64,000 bases of DNA, from contig DATMAM010000049.1 of assembly GCA_035559995.1 (NCBI GenBank), positions 32,287 to 96,286 of the forward strand, read 5' to 3'. Numbering within the stretch: position 1 is the stretch's first letter; each line of letters opens with the position of its first letter. The notes under the pieces are model-generated. The model searched no databases, was not told where the DNA came from, and worked only from the letters and a program-made list of their open reading frames with translations. This document shows, in pieces, positions 50,931 through 60,165 of the stretch. The translations under genes were made by a program, and so were the position numbers. The DNA is from DATMAM01 sp035559995. GTDB taxonomy: Bacteria; Desulfobacterota; Binatia; UBA9968.

Positions 50931-51231
50931 GTAGCCATGAGCTATAGCCCATGGCCAGCGGAGTTTCAAGGTAACGACGCGAGGGATTTTAGATTTGGGA
51001 TTTTCGAATTTGGGCTAATTTCTCCGCGCCGCGCCGCAGCTTGACTTTTCCGGACTTCCTAACATATGCGTTTTTTAGGAGGTGCTGGGACCACTATTTT
51101 CGATCGAAAATGTAAAACTTATCCTGAGCCCTTCGGCACGGCTCAGGATAAACTCCGACGAAGGACAAGATCGAAAATCGACAAATCTTAAAAATAACCC
51201 AAATCTAAAATCGATTTAAGGAGACCCGGCC
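50931..51231. other. Divergent promoter region with repeat
   Basis: No gene. A palindrome (51119-51151) and an A/T-rich stretch lie upstream of the amidohydrolase; the hydratase operon promoter must be on the minus strand here. Confidence 0.5.
51119..51151. repeat. REP-like palindrome
   Basis: TTATCCTGAGC and GCTCAGGATAA are perfect 11-base reverse complements with an 11-base loop. The CTGAGC/GCTCAGGA core matches the palindrome at 18941-19010. Confidence 0.65.
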
Positions 51232-52254
51232 ATGGCCACTATCGATGCCGATGCGCACGTGATCGAGACGGAGCATACGTGGTCCTACATGACGGAATCC
51301 GAAGCGCAGTTTAGACCCCGGATCGTGGGCCCGCAGAACCCGACCGATACCACGGCAACTTACTGGGTGATCGATGGCCGATTGCACCCGCGAACCAACG
51401 TCGGAAAAGAAACGCCTCAGGAAGCAAGGGAGATGCGCGACATTGAAAAGCGACTCCGGCACATGGACGAGCTGGGCGTCGATGTTCAGGTGCTCTACCC
51501 CACGCTGTTTTTAACGCCGATCAGCCGCAGGGCGGAAGTCCAGGTCGCGCTTTATCGGAGCTACAACCGCTGGCTCGCCGAGATTTGGCGCAAAGCGCCG
51601 GACCGCCTGCGCTGGGTGGTTGCGCCACCGCTGTGGAACATGGAGCAGGCCTTCGCGGAGATGCGCTTCGGCAAGGAAAACGGCGCGTGCGGCGTTTTTG
51701 TCTGCGGCCTGGAAGCGGAGCGGCGCCTGAGCGACCCTTATTTCTTTCCCTTTTACGAGGAAGCGAGCCGGCTGGACCTCCCCGTGTGCGTCCATTCGGG
51801 CAACGCGAGCTTCACCGTTCATGACTTCTTCATGCACGATTCCGGCTTCGCGAAATTCAAGTTGGCGGTGGTCGGCGCCTTTCACGCGATCATCTTCGAC
51901 CAAATCCCCGAGCGCTTCCCCAAGCTCAAATTCGGCTTTATCGAAGTGAGCGCGCAGTGGCTTCCCTATGTCGTGCGCGATCTCGGCAGGCGTTTTCGCC
52001 GCCGCGGCCGGCCGCTGAGCGAAAATCTCCTCCGCGACAACAGGATCTATATCGCCTGCGAGACGACCGACGATCTCGCCTACGTGGTCCAATACGCTGG
52101 CGAAGATCATCTCGTGATCGGCTCCGATTACGGCCACGCGGACACCTCGGCCGAGATCGAGGCGCTCCGCCGCCTGCGCGAAGAGGGAAAAGTTCCCGCC
52201 CGAATCGTCGACAAGATCCTCGACGCCAACGCGCGCGCGCTCTACGGATTGTAA
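51232..52254 (+). CDS. Amidohydrolase-2 family hydrolase, copy 2
   Basis: 340 residues; AAGGAG precedes ATG 51232. TIDADAHVIETEHTW gives the metal-binding D-x-H; KLKFGFIEVSAQWLPYVV and DHLVIGSDYGHADTSAEI give the later metal and catalytic Asp. VCVHSGNAS replaces the common H-x-G segment. It resembles the copy at 8773-9918 in family but not closely in sequence. Likely decarboxylation or hydrolysis of a cyclic acid. It stands alone after the acyl-CoA operon, read the other way. Confidence 0.87.
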   Translation: MATIDADAHVIETEHTWSYMTESEAQFRPRIVGPQNPTDTTATYWVIDGRLHPRTNVGKETPQEAREMRDIEKRLRHMDELGVDVQVLYPTLFLTPISRRAEVQVALYRSYNRWLAEIWRKAPDRLRWVVAPPLWNMEQAFAEMRFGKENGACGVFVCGLEAERRLSDPYFFPFYEEASRLDLPVCVHSGNASFTVHDFFMHDSGFAKFKLAVVGAFHAIIFDQIPERFPKLKFGFIEVSAQWLPYVVRDLGRRFRRRGRPLSENLLRDNRIYIACETTDDLAYVVQYAGEDHLVIGSDYGHADTSAEIEALRRLREEGKVPARIVDKILDANARALYGL

Positions 52255-53028
52255 AAGTCGCGCGCCTTCAGGATTCGGGTTTTGCGGCGTCCGGATTAGT
52301 CTCCACCCTCGCCTGACCGGCTGGGCCGATCCGACGGTTTGTTCCGTTTGACTTTTTTGCATCGCTTTTGACACGCGCCGAGTAAAGACCTACTGACAAC
52401 CCGCGCTTTGCCCTCTGCAATCGAGTCACCCGATCGACATCAAACTTGACGGGCCGATTTCGGCAGGTAAGGAGCGCGAAGCGAAGTTCAGGGCCAGCCA
52501 CATTTGCCGCGAGTGTGAGCTGGCTCTTTTAGTTTCCAGCCCTGTTCTTCGATGCGCCAGCAGAATTGAACTCCCAAATGTCGCGCCAAGTATCGAGATC
52601 GCGAACCCGCATCCCGATCCCGCTTATTGCTTCACCGGATCGCGAGCTTCGCCGTAAATGGGGCGAGCGGCTCGGGGCAGCTTTGTCGCTGGAGGTGACG
52701 GGCGGGCGAACCGGGGTGGAATCGCTAATGCGCGAGCTTAAGCCGAGCGTTCTCTTCTCGATCTCGAAGTGCGACGGCCGGCGAAATCCGGAGTCTCCCG
52801 GCCATTCAGAAGTTAAGCCCAGCCGCGAAGATTACCGCGCTGACCGCCGCTCTAAACCCCGCTGAAACGCGGCGAAAATCCCACAAAACCGGCTGGCCGT
52901 GCCCGACAGCTTCGCAGGGTGAGAAAGCAGTCGAAGTCTTTCTCCTCCTCGTCGGTCAAGCGCTAGGTTCGCGGTACGCTTCTCGACTCCGCCCCGCTTG
53001 TTGGCCCTCGAGCGCGCCACTGATCTCG
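52255..53028. other. Long gene-poor stretch
   Basis: About 770 bases. Apart from a possible response-regulator fragment (52566-52772) there is no supportable gene, RNA or clear repeat. Codon composition is unlike the neighbours, suggesting decayed sequence. Confidence 0.5.
52566..52772 (+). pseudogene. Possible response-regulator receiver fragment
   Basis: The frame IPIPLIASPDRELRRKWGER then LSLEVTGG and LMRELKPSVLFSISKC resembles the first half of a receiver domain (acidic pocket side, helix 1, helix 2, strand 3), but the phospho-acceptor strand is not preserved and the rest is lost. Weak. Confidence 0.25.
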
Positions 53029-54627
53029 TCAGAAAACGAGGTGATAGCGGTTGCCAAAATTGTCCTTGCAGGTTCCCTTCTTTTGGTCGAAAGCGCCGGT
53101 GTTTCCGAAAGCGCATTCCAAAACCGTATCCCCACCGGAAAAAATGCCTATATGCCACGGGACGTTGTCCTTGAGCCCCAACTGTTTCACCGCCGGCACG
53201 TCGAGGACCTGTAGATCTGCAACTTGCCCCGGTTGAATGATCCGGTATCGGCCGTTGAGGACATTGGAGTTGCCCGGATAGACAATTCTCGCGCTGCCGT
53301 TGCCGTTTCCTTCGTCAGTTAGCGTGGCATCCAGGATGACGCCGTATTTCGTCTTTGGCCCGTCGAACTGGACCAAGGAAGCATAGATCGTTTTGGTCGA
53401 CTTCGGCTCGGTTCGCCTCTCGATCGATGCAAGCTGAGGCGCATTTTGTTGAGATGCGGAAGGCGTGGTAGAAGGTTGGGCGACCGCCGGCGCTTGAGAG
53501 AGCGACGCAGACAACGCCGGGGAGATAATGCTTCCTTGCATGGTGCTCGGCAGAAGCTGTACTCCGGCCTGAATCTTTTGTTGTATTTCCAGCCGGGCAT
53601 TGTCGGCGTTGACGGCGCGCTCGGGAGTCGACGGATGGGTGGCGAGCAAACCTCTTTTCATGGTCTCGGGTCGCTCCATCGCCATTCTGCGGAAAACCTG
53701 GCTGGCTTTGGTAATGTCAAACCCAGCTTGCGCAACGAGATACAACCCTAAATAGTCCGCTTCGAGTTCGAACTCCTGCGAGTAGGCTATTGCCCCAGCA
53801 TCGGCGCCGGTGCGCATACCCAAACCTCTCGTATCAATCCTGGCGCCGGCTGCGAGGCCGATATCGAAGATCGCGCCGATCAACGCTCCGACGGCCGCAT
53901 TGGCCTTCCTTCGATCGACATGGCCAAGAACATTGTGAGCGATCTCGTGCGCGAGAACAAAAGCAAGCTCGTCATCGTCCCTGAGCGCGCGCATCATGGC
54001 GGTTGTAATTCCAATGCTGTCGCCGTCCGAAAAAGCATTCGGCGAGTCTAAGTAAATGAGGTTCACCGGATACCGGCACGCCATCCGCGGCCTGAGCTGC
54101 AAATCCAACGTCCTACCACCCCGCTCAACTTTAATGGGAACCGTTCGATCGCCGGCCCTGGCAATTGTATTGTTGGCAAACTCCGCAGGGCTCTGGCCCA
54201 CGAAATCTGAAAAAGACACCCGGGCGCCGTCCACGTGAGTAATAATGTCGCCCGGTCGCAAACCGGCGCTGGCCGCAGGAGAATCCGGGACAAGAAAAGT
54301 CACCTTGGCATCGCTCGCAGTAAGGTTAAGAAGCTTGAAAGCTAAGTCGCGATTCTCTTTTGGAAATACACGCTGGTCTAAAATGACCGCCCCAGTGAGC
54401 GGCTTTAACTCGCGACCACAGAGCGGGGCGGAGCGAAGCTTGAGGGCGGTAGCGACCTTGAAGAGCCTTTCAAACATTTCAATGTAGTGCTGCATGGCCA
54501 ACTCCCTTTGAGTCTCCAATTCCCTCCCAAGGAGGGCCTCGGACATTATTGGTCTCTGGAGTTGGGGACCATAGCAGGCGGAACTCAGCAGGGTTGTGAG
54601 AAGAAGGAGAAAAATCGGATAAAGCAT
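53029..54627 (-). CDS. M48-family metalloprotease with PDZ domain, lipoprotein
   Basis: 532 residues from ATG 54627. The signal ends in a lipobox (LLTTLLSSAC), so the protein is probably anchored to a membrane by lipid. A PDZ domain (about 105-185: FLVPDSPAASAGLRPGDIIT) precedes the zinc site FVLAHEIAHNVLGHVDRRKA (HExxH) with the third ligand in EFELEADYLGL. The C-terminal ~150 residues are a Ser/Pro/Gln linker and a beta-rich domain with VPWHIGIFSGGDTVLECAFG. The PDZ-plus-M48 order is similar to periplasmic quality-control proteases. Stands alone. Confidence 0.88.
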   Translation of the reverse strand: MLYPIFLLLLTTLLSSACYGPQLQRPIMSEALLGRELETQRELAMQHYIEMFERLFKVATALKLRSAPLCGRELKPLTGAVILDQRVFPKENRDLAFKLLNLTASDAKVTFLVPDSPAASAGLRPGDIITHVDGARVSFSDFVGQSPAEFANNTIARAGDRTVPIKVERGGRTLDLQLRPRMACRYPVNLIYLDSPNAFSDGDSIGITTAMMRALRDDDELAFVLAHEIAHNVLGHVDRRKANAAVGALIGAIFDIGLAAGARIDTRGLGMRTGADAGAIAYSQEFELEADYLGLYLVAQAGFDITKASQVFRRMAMERPETMKRGLLATHPSTPERAVNADNARLEIQQKIQAGVQLLPSTMQGSIISPALSASLSQAPAVAQPSTTPSASQQNAPQLASIERRTEPKSTKTIYASLVQFDGPKTKYGVILDATLTDEGNGNGSARIVYPGNSNVLNGRYRIIQPGQVADLQVLDVPAVKQLGLKDNVPWHIGIFSGGDTVLECAFGNTGAFDQKKGTCKDNFGNRYHLVF

Positions 54628-54880
54628 GTCTGGACCGAACAAAAGTCCGGCTTTTTGGCGGAGGCAATGATAGGCCGAGCTGAAGACGCGCGTCAAGCAG
54701 GGCAGCTCCCGATAGGTTGTCCGATAGGTCGCCGCTTCCAGTGCGGGCTAGAAGTGAAGGCCCGCTGTCAGCGTCGGCAACGATCCATAATCCGAAAAGG
54801 GCTTGCGCGAGGCTTCAGCGCAGGCCCGAAGGTCAAACCCCGGATGAGGGCTGGGACCGCTGCTTCGACAAAGTACTGGA
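54628..54880. other. Spacer between protease gene and TA remnant
   Basis: No supportable gene; open frames here are Arg/Pro-rich and without ribosome sites. Confidence 0.5.
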
Positions 54881-55026
54881 GGCTTTTCAGAAGAGATCGG
54901 GCTTGTCGCGGATGCTTCGGTCGGTGTTTTCTCCGGCTGCGCATGAAGCGTCTCAGCGAGGGCAAAGACACGTCGGCGACGCGAGGCGCCCCAGGGGTAT
55001 TGAGCGAGAGCTCAACGACCGCGGCG
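54881..55026 (-). pseudogene. PIN-domain toxin remnant (FitB/VapC type)
   Basis: Directly after the RHH antitoxin, the minus strand reads IVIDAAAVVELSLNTPGAPR, the first strand and helix of a PIN domain with its metal Asp. A one-base frame change then gives RRRVFALAETLHA, the next expected segment, after which similarity ends. No usual start codon is present. The toxin is therefore frameshifted and truncated. Confidence 0.55.
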
Positions 55027-55033
55027 GCGTCAA

Positions 55034-55264
55034 TTACGATCGCCGCCGCTGACGCTCTTCCCGCACCGCTTTGGCGCGGGACGGGTAATAACCGGCATCG
55101 TTGGGCGAGCCGCTGTCGTATTCCGCCAGCGCCGGCCTTTCGGCAACGCGCCTCACCTCGCGCGCGAGATAGTCCGACAGTGAGAGCCCTTCCATCGCGG
55201 CCCGAGCCTTGAGCCCGCGATGGAGATCGCCGGGCAGGTTCCTGATTTGAATGAGCTTCGCCAC
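55034..55264 (-). CDS. Ribbon-helix-helix antitoxin (FitA/VapB type), probably orphan
   Basis: 76 residues. AKLIQIRNLPGDLHRGLKAR and GLSLSDYLAREVRRVAE form an RHH DNA-binding domain as in FitA-type antitoxins (IQIRNLP-D-H--LK-RA). The acidic/aromatic tail (LAEYDSG) would wrap a PIN toxin. The adjacent toxin gene is broken, so it now may act as a free DNA-binding protein. Confidence 0.8.
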   Translation of the reverse strand: MAKLIQIRNLPGDLHRGLKARAAMEGLSLSDYLAREVRRVAERPALAEYDSGSPNDAGYYPSRAKAVREERQRRRS

Positions 55265-55433
55265 GCCTCTAAAACTTATCTACATGCGGGGCAAGTCAAA
55301 ACTGACACGGTGAGCGGTACGGCCGGTTGGCCTCTTACCCCCCGAGCGCAACGAGCTTGACCACCCAGGGATTGCCGAAAGTTGACGCGCAGCCACCAAG
55401 GAGCTATTATCCCTACGAAGTAGCCACTTCACG

Positions 55434-55694
55434 ATGAAGGCCGTATCGGCGAAAGAGCTAAAAAACAAGACCGGCGAGGTGCTCCGCCGTGTGGCAGCGG
55501 GAGAGAAAGTGCTCGTCACCAAGAGAGGAAAGCCTTATGCCTTGATTTCCCCCGTAGAGGACAAACGGCTCCTACAGGGGGACGTTCGCCCATACGAAAC
55601 GGCGTGGGACGCGATCGAGAAGAAACTCAAACGGACAAAGCCCCGGCATAAAACGTGGCAGGAAGCGGTTCGGTGGTCGCGGCGCCAGGATTAA
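55434..55694 (+). CDS. Phd/YefM-family antitoxin
   Basis: 86 residues. AVSAKELKNKTGEVLRRVAA and EKVLVTKRGKPYALISPVED are the Phd/YefM N-terminal fold. The tail is helical and basic. Its 3' end overlaps the PIN-toxin gene by about 22 bases, the usual antitoxin-toxin order. It should neutralise the toxin and repress the operon. Confidence 0.9.
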   Translation: MKAVSAKELKNKTGEVLRRVAAGEKVLVTKRGKPYALISPVEDKRLLQGDVRPYETAWDAIEKKLKRTKPRHKTWQEAVRWSRRQD

Positions 55695-56140
55695 TTGTCA
55701 TTGACACGCCTATTTTTGTTATCGACCTCCGGTACAGGCGCGACCGCTATTTCGCCATGAACCGCTCTTTTCTCAGCCGGATCTCGGAAGAAGGCAAAGG
55801 GGCAACGACGATCTTTAATCTACTGGAAGTCTGCGGAATCTTATCTTTTAATCTGGGAGAAAGAGAGCTAAAAGAACTGTTTCACTACTTCGCCGAGCAC
55901 TACAAGATCGAAGTACTTCCGCACGGCAGCTTCGAAAGTGCGCTGCCCGTTTTAAAGACAGAGGACGTGTTCGGAATTATTACGAGGAAAATGGGCTTCG
56001 GTGACGCTTTGATCGTTGCGGCCATAGAAAAATCTATTCCTCAGGCAGGCCAGTTTGTGTCGTGGAATGCTCGACATTTCAGGGGTCGCCTCGCGATCCC
56101 TGTTCTCACTCCAAGAGAGTTTCTCGACAAGTCTTTATGA
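55673..56140 (+). CDS. PIN-domain toxin (VapC-like)
   Basis: About 155 residues from GTG 55673 (GTG 55655 also in frame). PIN acidic residues: Asp in LIVIDTPIFVIDLRY, Glu in TIFNLLEVCG, Asp in GFGDALIVAAIE; the final motif is SWNARHF, with Asn where Asp is usual. Members are magnesium-dependent ribonucleases. Overlap with the Phd gene supports a working toxin-antitoxin pair. Confidence 0.85.
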   Translation: MVAAPGLIVIDTPIFVIDLRYRRDRYFAMNRSFLSRISEEGKGATTIFNLLEVCGILSFNLGERELKELFHYFAEHYKIEVLPHGSFESALPVLKTEDVFGIITRKMGFGDALIVAAIEKSIPQAGQFVSWNARHFRGRLAIPVLTPREFLDKSL

Positions 56141-56224
56141 GTCCGTTATCTTGTGCTTTCTGTCGACATTCCCGGCGCTCCTATTTGACAGCCCGCAGGC
56201 GTTTTGCCAAGATGATTTTCGTTC

Positions 56225-56905
56225 ATGCCCAGCCGTCCTGAAGCGCCCACCCGCCACCACGACGAAAAGCTAAGACGGATTCTTAAGGCGGCGGCGAAAA
56301 TCTTCGCCGAGAAGGGCTTCCATTCGACCTCCATTCGCGACATCGCGCGCGCAACCAAGATGAGCCTCGCCGGGCTGTACTATTACTTTCGCACCAAGGA
56401 GGAGTTGCTGTACCTCATCCAGGAGCAGTGTCTCCTGACCTTGCTGCAGCGCTGGGAAGAGACGGCGAACCGGGAGACCGATCCGCGAACCCGCATTCGG
56501 CTCTTCGCCGAGAACCATCTCGGATTTTTCCTCCACAACATGAACGAGATGAAGGTCATGGCGCACGAGGACGAGTCGCTGACGGGAGAGTTCGAAGAGA
56601 AGATGCGGGTCCTCAAGCGCCGCTACGTGAACGTTCTGATGGATTTAATCGCCGCGGTGCAGAAAGAAGACGGCGCGGGCATCGACCTGCGCGTTGCGAC
56701 CTTTGCGTTGTTCGGCATGATGAACTGGATCTACACCTGGTACCGTCCAAAGCGCGACTTGCCTCTGCCCGAGCTGCTCGAGCAAATGCTGCGCATCTAT
56801 CTGTTCGGCGTCTTAAAGGGCGCCCAGGCGCAGGAGCCGTGGCTTGCGATCGGGTGTTCGGACTCCGACAAGAAATCCTTTTCCCTGTGGCGGAATCCGA
56901 CCTGA
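56225..56905 (+). CDS. TetR/AcrR family regulator
   Basis: 226 residues. HTH region: RRILKAAAKIFAEKGFHSTS, IRDIARATKMSLAGLYYYFR, TKEELLYLIQEQ. The C-terminal domain is TetR_C-like, helical, with ENHLGFFLHNMNEMKVMAHE. TTGACA-N17-CAAGAT (56185-56213) precedes it. No adjacent target on the same strand; FadR-like sensing of acyl-CoA is possible given the pathway genes around. Unproven. Confidence 0.9.
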   Translation: MPSRPEAPTRHHDEKLRRILKAAAKIFAEKGFHSTSIRDIARATKMSLAGLYYYFRTKEELLYLIQEQCLLTLLQRWEETANRETDPRTRIRLFAENHLGFFLHNMNEMKVMAHEDESLTGEFEEKMRVLKRRYVNVLMDLIAAVQKEDGAGIDLRVATFALFGMMNWIYTWYRPKRDLPLPELLEQMLRIYLFGVLKGAQAQEPWLAIGCSDSDKKSFSLWRNPT

Positions 56906-56981
56906 AAAACGTGATCGTGGTCGTGCCTGGTGCTCGTTTGGATCTTGCGACATCCAGAGCGGGCCGTCCTCGCTCACGCGA

Positions 56982-57815
56982 CTATCCCCGTTCGAGTAAG
57001 CTTCTGAGCCGCCGCAAGTTCAATCGGTCTTCCTTGAGGTCCGGGCCTTTGGGGGTTTCCAGACACATCGGAAGCCCCCAGAAGCGCCGATCGTTGAGGA
57101 GCAAACGAAAAGCTTCAAGGCCCAGCTTGCCCTTGCCAATGTGCTCGTGCCGGTCGACGCGGCCGTTTAACTCCACTTTGGAGTCGTTGAGATGAAAGGC
57201 GACCAGCCGCTCGAGACCCACGGCGCGCTCGAGCTCGTCAAAGGTTCTTTCGTATCCCTCGCGCGTGCGGATGTCATAGCCGGCGGCGAAAGCGTGCGCG
57301 GTGTCAAAGCATACTCCCAGCCGGTCGCTCTCTCTCACCTGCCCGATGATCCGCGCGATCTGCTCGAAGCGATAGCCCAGGCAGCTTCCCTGTCCCGCCG
57401 TGATCTCGAGCGCGATTTTGACCCGGTATCCCGCGCCGGCCGCATGCACCTCGTCGAGCGAGCGCGCAATCGTCTTCATGCCGATTTCTTCGCCCGCGCC
57501 CATGTGCGCGCCGGGGTGGGCAATCAAGTAGCGAATCGATAAAGTCTCGCAGCGCTCAAGCTCGTCGATAAACGCGCGCACGGATTTTTTCCGTAGCTCC
57601 TCGTTCGGCGAGCCCAAGTTGAACAGGTAGGAGTCGTGGGCCATCACCGTGCCGATGCCCGTTTGCGCGCGGTTTCGAGCGAAATTTCTGATCTCCTCTT
57701 CCGTGTAGGGTTTCGCCGCCCACTGGCGTGACGAGCGGGTAAAAATCTGGATCGCTTCGCAGCCGACCTTTTTGCCCAACAGCAAAGCGCGATCGACGCC
57801 GCCGGCGATCGACAT
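56982..57815 (-). CDS. nfo: Endonuclease IV (AP endonuclease)
   Basis: 277 residues from ATG 57815; LLGAH just before the ATG matches the usual start region, but no start codon lies further up before a stop. Motifs: SIAGGVDRALLLGKKVGCEA, LIAHPGAH, ALEITAGQGSCLGYRFEQI, GVCFDTAHAFAAGYDI, LVAFHLNDSK and VDRHEHIGKGKLGLEAFR, which carry the three-zinc site. It cuts DNA at abasic sites. Confidence 0.92.
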   Translation of the reverse strand: MSIAGGVDRALLLGKKVGCEAIQIFTRSSRQWAAKPYTEEEIRNFARNRAQTGIGTVMAHDSYLFNLGSPNEELRKKSVRAFIDELERCETLSIRYLIAHPGAHMGAGEEIGMKTIARSLDEVHAAGAGYRVKIALEITAGQGSCLGYRFEQIARIIGQVRESDRLGVCFDTAHAFAAGYDIRTREGYERTFDELERAVGLERLVAFHLNDSKVELNGRVDRHEHIGKGKLGLEAFRLLLNDRRFWGLPMCLETPKGPDLKEDRLNLRRLRSLLERG

Positions 57816-57909
57816 GTGCGCGCCGAGAAGCGGACCTTCAATCGTTTGTCGTGGCCCGTGACCGTCGCTCGAAGAGCAAAAATCCGCTCACGAACACGGC
57901 CTTTCTGAT

Positions 57910-59520
57910 TCATTGTGCGAAGTGTCTCTTCTCGACCAGGGGCAGCGAGATGCTCCCGGAAGAAAGCAGCCGGTCGTGAAACGCGCACAGGTCAAAGCGC
58001 GCGCCGAGCTTCGATCTCTCGCGCGCCCGCAGTTCGTTGATCATCGACCAGCCCAAAGCGTAGCCCATCGGGGTCGCGGGCGACTGGCTGTACCAATTCA
58101 GATCGGCCTCGGCCTGCGCGCGCGGGAAATGAAGCTCGCGCACCATGAGATCGGCGGCCTCGTCGTAGGACATCTGATTCGTCTGCGTCTTGACATCGAT
58201 GATGATTCTGAGCGCCCGCCACACTCGATCTTTGAGCATGACAAAACGGTGCTCGGGGGTCTGGAGAAACCCCTCCTCCTGCATGAGCTGCTCGCAGTAA
58301 AGCGCCCAGCCTTCATAGAAAACCGAAGACTCGTTCATCAGCCGCGGCAGGGTTCGCGACTCCGGGCGCGAATTGGCGATCGTAAACTGAAGATGATGGC
58401 CGGGATAACTCTCGTGCACGGAGGTGTTCTCCAAGCCGGTCCAGTTGTGCTCGCGCAGAAGCTCGTCGTCGGCGACCGGCGTGACGTAGTAGTAGCCGAT
58501 CTGCTCGGGATCGGCGGGCGAGGGCGAAAGATAGGCGGCGAAGGGGATCTCGTGGCGGCGAAACTCCGGCGTCGCCACGACGCGCAGCTCCTCGCGCGCG
58601 GGAAAGCTCACGAGCTTTTTATCGCGCACAAAAGCGCGCGCCCGCTCCATCGCTTTTTGGTAGGCCGGGAGAAGCTCTGCGGGCGAGGGATGATTCTCTT
58701 GAATCGCCCGCGCGACCTCCTCGACGGTTTTCCCCGGAGCCAGCGATTCGGCGAGCGCCGCCAGCTCCTGCTTGGTCTCGCGGAACAACCTCTCTCCCAG
58801 AGCCAAAAGCGCCCCGGCGTCCTGGTTGAGAAAGTGCTTCTTTTTGAGAAGCAAGTTGTAGTGCTCGGCGCCGACCGCGTACGTGCCGCCGCTCCGCAGC
58901 AAAAGCTCCCTTGCGAGAAAATCACGAAACTGCGACACCGCCGCCTCTGCCTTTGCCAGAGCGCTCTGGAAGCGCTCCGGACGGCCGAGCGCGTCTTTGA
59001 TCTTCGTGTGGCCCGGAAGGCCCGCGAGAAACTCGAGGGCGCCGGTTGCCGACTTTATCGCCATTTCGGTCCACAGACGCGGCGGGTTCGCATCGGCGCG
59101 GCTGAGGTTGGCGATCCCCTGGCCAATCACTCGGGGGAACTGCTCGAGCCGGCTCGTGATGTTTCCGACCACGTCGTTCGTCGGCCTCACCGTCAGGATG
59201 TAGACGTGCGGCGTCGGCAGGTACAGATCCGGCCACTTGAGGCGGTAGTCCTCCTTGTCAAATTCGTAGTTCTCGATGGTGAGCCGCCCCTCCATCAAGG
59301 CGTAATCGAGAAGCTCGTCTCGGCTGAGCCCCTTGACGGAAATCGCGCGCAGCCGCTTGAGCGACTCGTGCGCGAACGCCTTTTCCTGTTGATAGAGCTC
59401 GTCGCTGTAATCGCGCAGCAAATGGTCGTAGCCGGCGATCCCATAGTGAATCGCCTCGGTGGGATTGAGCTCGAAGTACCGCCGGAAATACTCGCTACAA
59501 AAATCGGCGAAAGCTGACAT
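57910..59520 (-). CDS. DUF885-family metallopeptidase-like protein
   Basis: 536 residues. A gluzincin-like site is visible: NTSVHESYPGHHLQFTIAN (HExxPGHH) and, 25-40 residues later, ESSVFYEGWALYCEQLMQEE with the third ligand Glu. This is the DUF885 arrangement; some members are carboxypeptidases, most uncharacterised. No signal peptide, so cytoplasmic. Convergence with nothing; nfo lies downstream on the same strand, 94 bases away. Confidence 0.88.
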   Translation of the reverse strand: MSAFADFCSEYFRRYFELNPTEAIHYGIAGYDHLLRDYSDELYQQEKAFAHESLKRLRAISVKGLSRDELLDYALMEGRLTIENYEFDKEDYRLKWPDLYLPTPHVYILTVRPTNDVVGNITSRLEQFPRVIGQGIANLSRADANPPRLWTEMAIKSATGALEFLAGLPGHTKIKDALGRPERFQSALAKAEAAVSQFRDFLARELLLRSGGTYAVGAEHYNLLLKKKHFLNQDAGALLALGERLFRETKQELAALAESLAPGKTVEEVARAIQENHPSPAELLPAYQKAMERARAFVRDKKLVSFPAREELRVVATPEFRRHEIPFAAYLSPSPADPEQIGYYYVTPVADDELLREHNWTGLENTSVHESYPGHHLQFTIANSRPESRTLPRLMNESSVFYEGWALYCEQLMQEEGFLQTPEHRFVMLKDRVWRALRIIIDVKTQTNQMSYDEAADLMVRELHFPRAQAEADLNWYSQSPATPMGYALGWSMINELRARERSKLGARFDLCAFHDRLLSSGSISLPLVEKRHFAQ

Positions 59521-59721
59521 CTCGACCCCGCGCGCGTCGATGGACCTCGTTGATAGCCTCGGCCTAAAGCTTAGTCAAGCCGGCCGAGGCGCGCGCGTAA
59601 AAGATCGCGCGCGATTTTATACTACAAAAGGGCGTCCTGCCTGGCCAAAGTCAAGGGTGGCCCCGGGCCTTGACACGGCCTCACAAAATGGCGTTTAAAC
59701 TCAGCCAGCAAGGAGGTTTTC

Positions 59722-60135
59722 ATGGCAAACCGATGGCTGTTTAAAACCGAGCCAACCGCCTACTCTTTTCAACAACTGCAGAAGGACAGAAAGACAGTCT
59801 GGGACGGCGTCAAGAACAATTTGGCGCTAAAAAACCTGGCGGCCGTAAAGAAGGGCGACGAAATCCTCATCTATCATACCGGGGGCGAGAAAGCCGCGGT
59901 CGGGATCGCGCGCGCCGCCAGCGCGCCCTATCCCGATCCGGAGAAAAAAGACCCCAAGCTGCTGGTAATCGACGTCGAAGCCGCCAGGGCCCTGCCGCGC
60001 CCGGTGACGCTGGCCGAGATTAAATCCAACCCAAAGCTGGCGAAATTCGATCTGGTACGATTGCCGCGGCTTTCGGTCATGCGGGTGACCGACGAGCAGT
60101 GGAAACTGATCGAAGAGATGGCAAGAAGAAAGTAA
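59722..60135 (+). CDS. EVE-domain protein
   Basis: 137 residues, AAGGAGG before ATG 59722. RWLFKTEPTAYSFQQLQKD, WDGVKNNLALKNLAAVKKGD, EILIYHTGGEKAAVGIARA are the EVE (PUA-like) pattern, a fold thought to bind modified bases in nucleic acids. It is followed 30 bases later by a class I methyltransferase gene, so a shared link to modification is possible. Confidence 0.93.
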   Translation: MANRWLFKTEPTAYSFQQLQKDRKTVWDGVKNNLALKNLAAVKKGDEILIYHTGGEKAAVGIARAASAPYPDPEKKDPKLLVIDVEAARALPRPVTLAEIKSNPKLAKFDLVRLPRLSVMRVTDEQWKLIEEMARRK

Positions 60136-60165
60136 AGAAGCCCCGATCAAAAAGAGAATACCGAA

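Noticed and set aside
52790..52840. A stretch reading TTCAGAAGTTAAGCCCAGC resembles the middle of 5S rRNA.
   Set aside because: The flanks do not form 5S helices and no 16S or 23S sequence is near; most likely chance or a distant relic.
57913..59517. Plus-strand frame opposite the DUF885 gene.
   Set aside because: Same antisense artefact; the HExxPGHH protein is on the minus strand.
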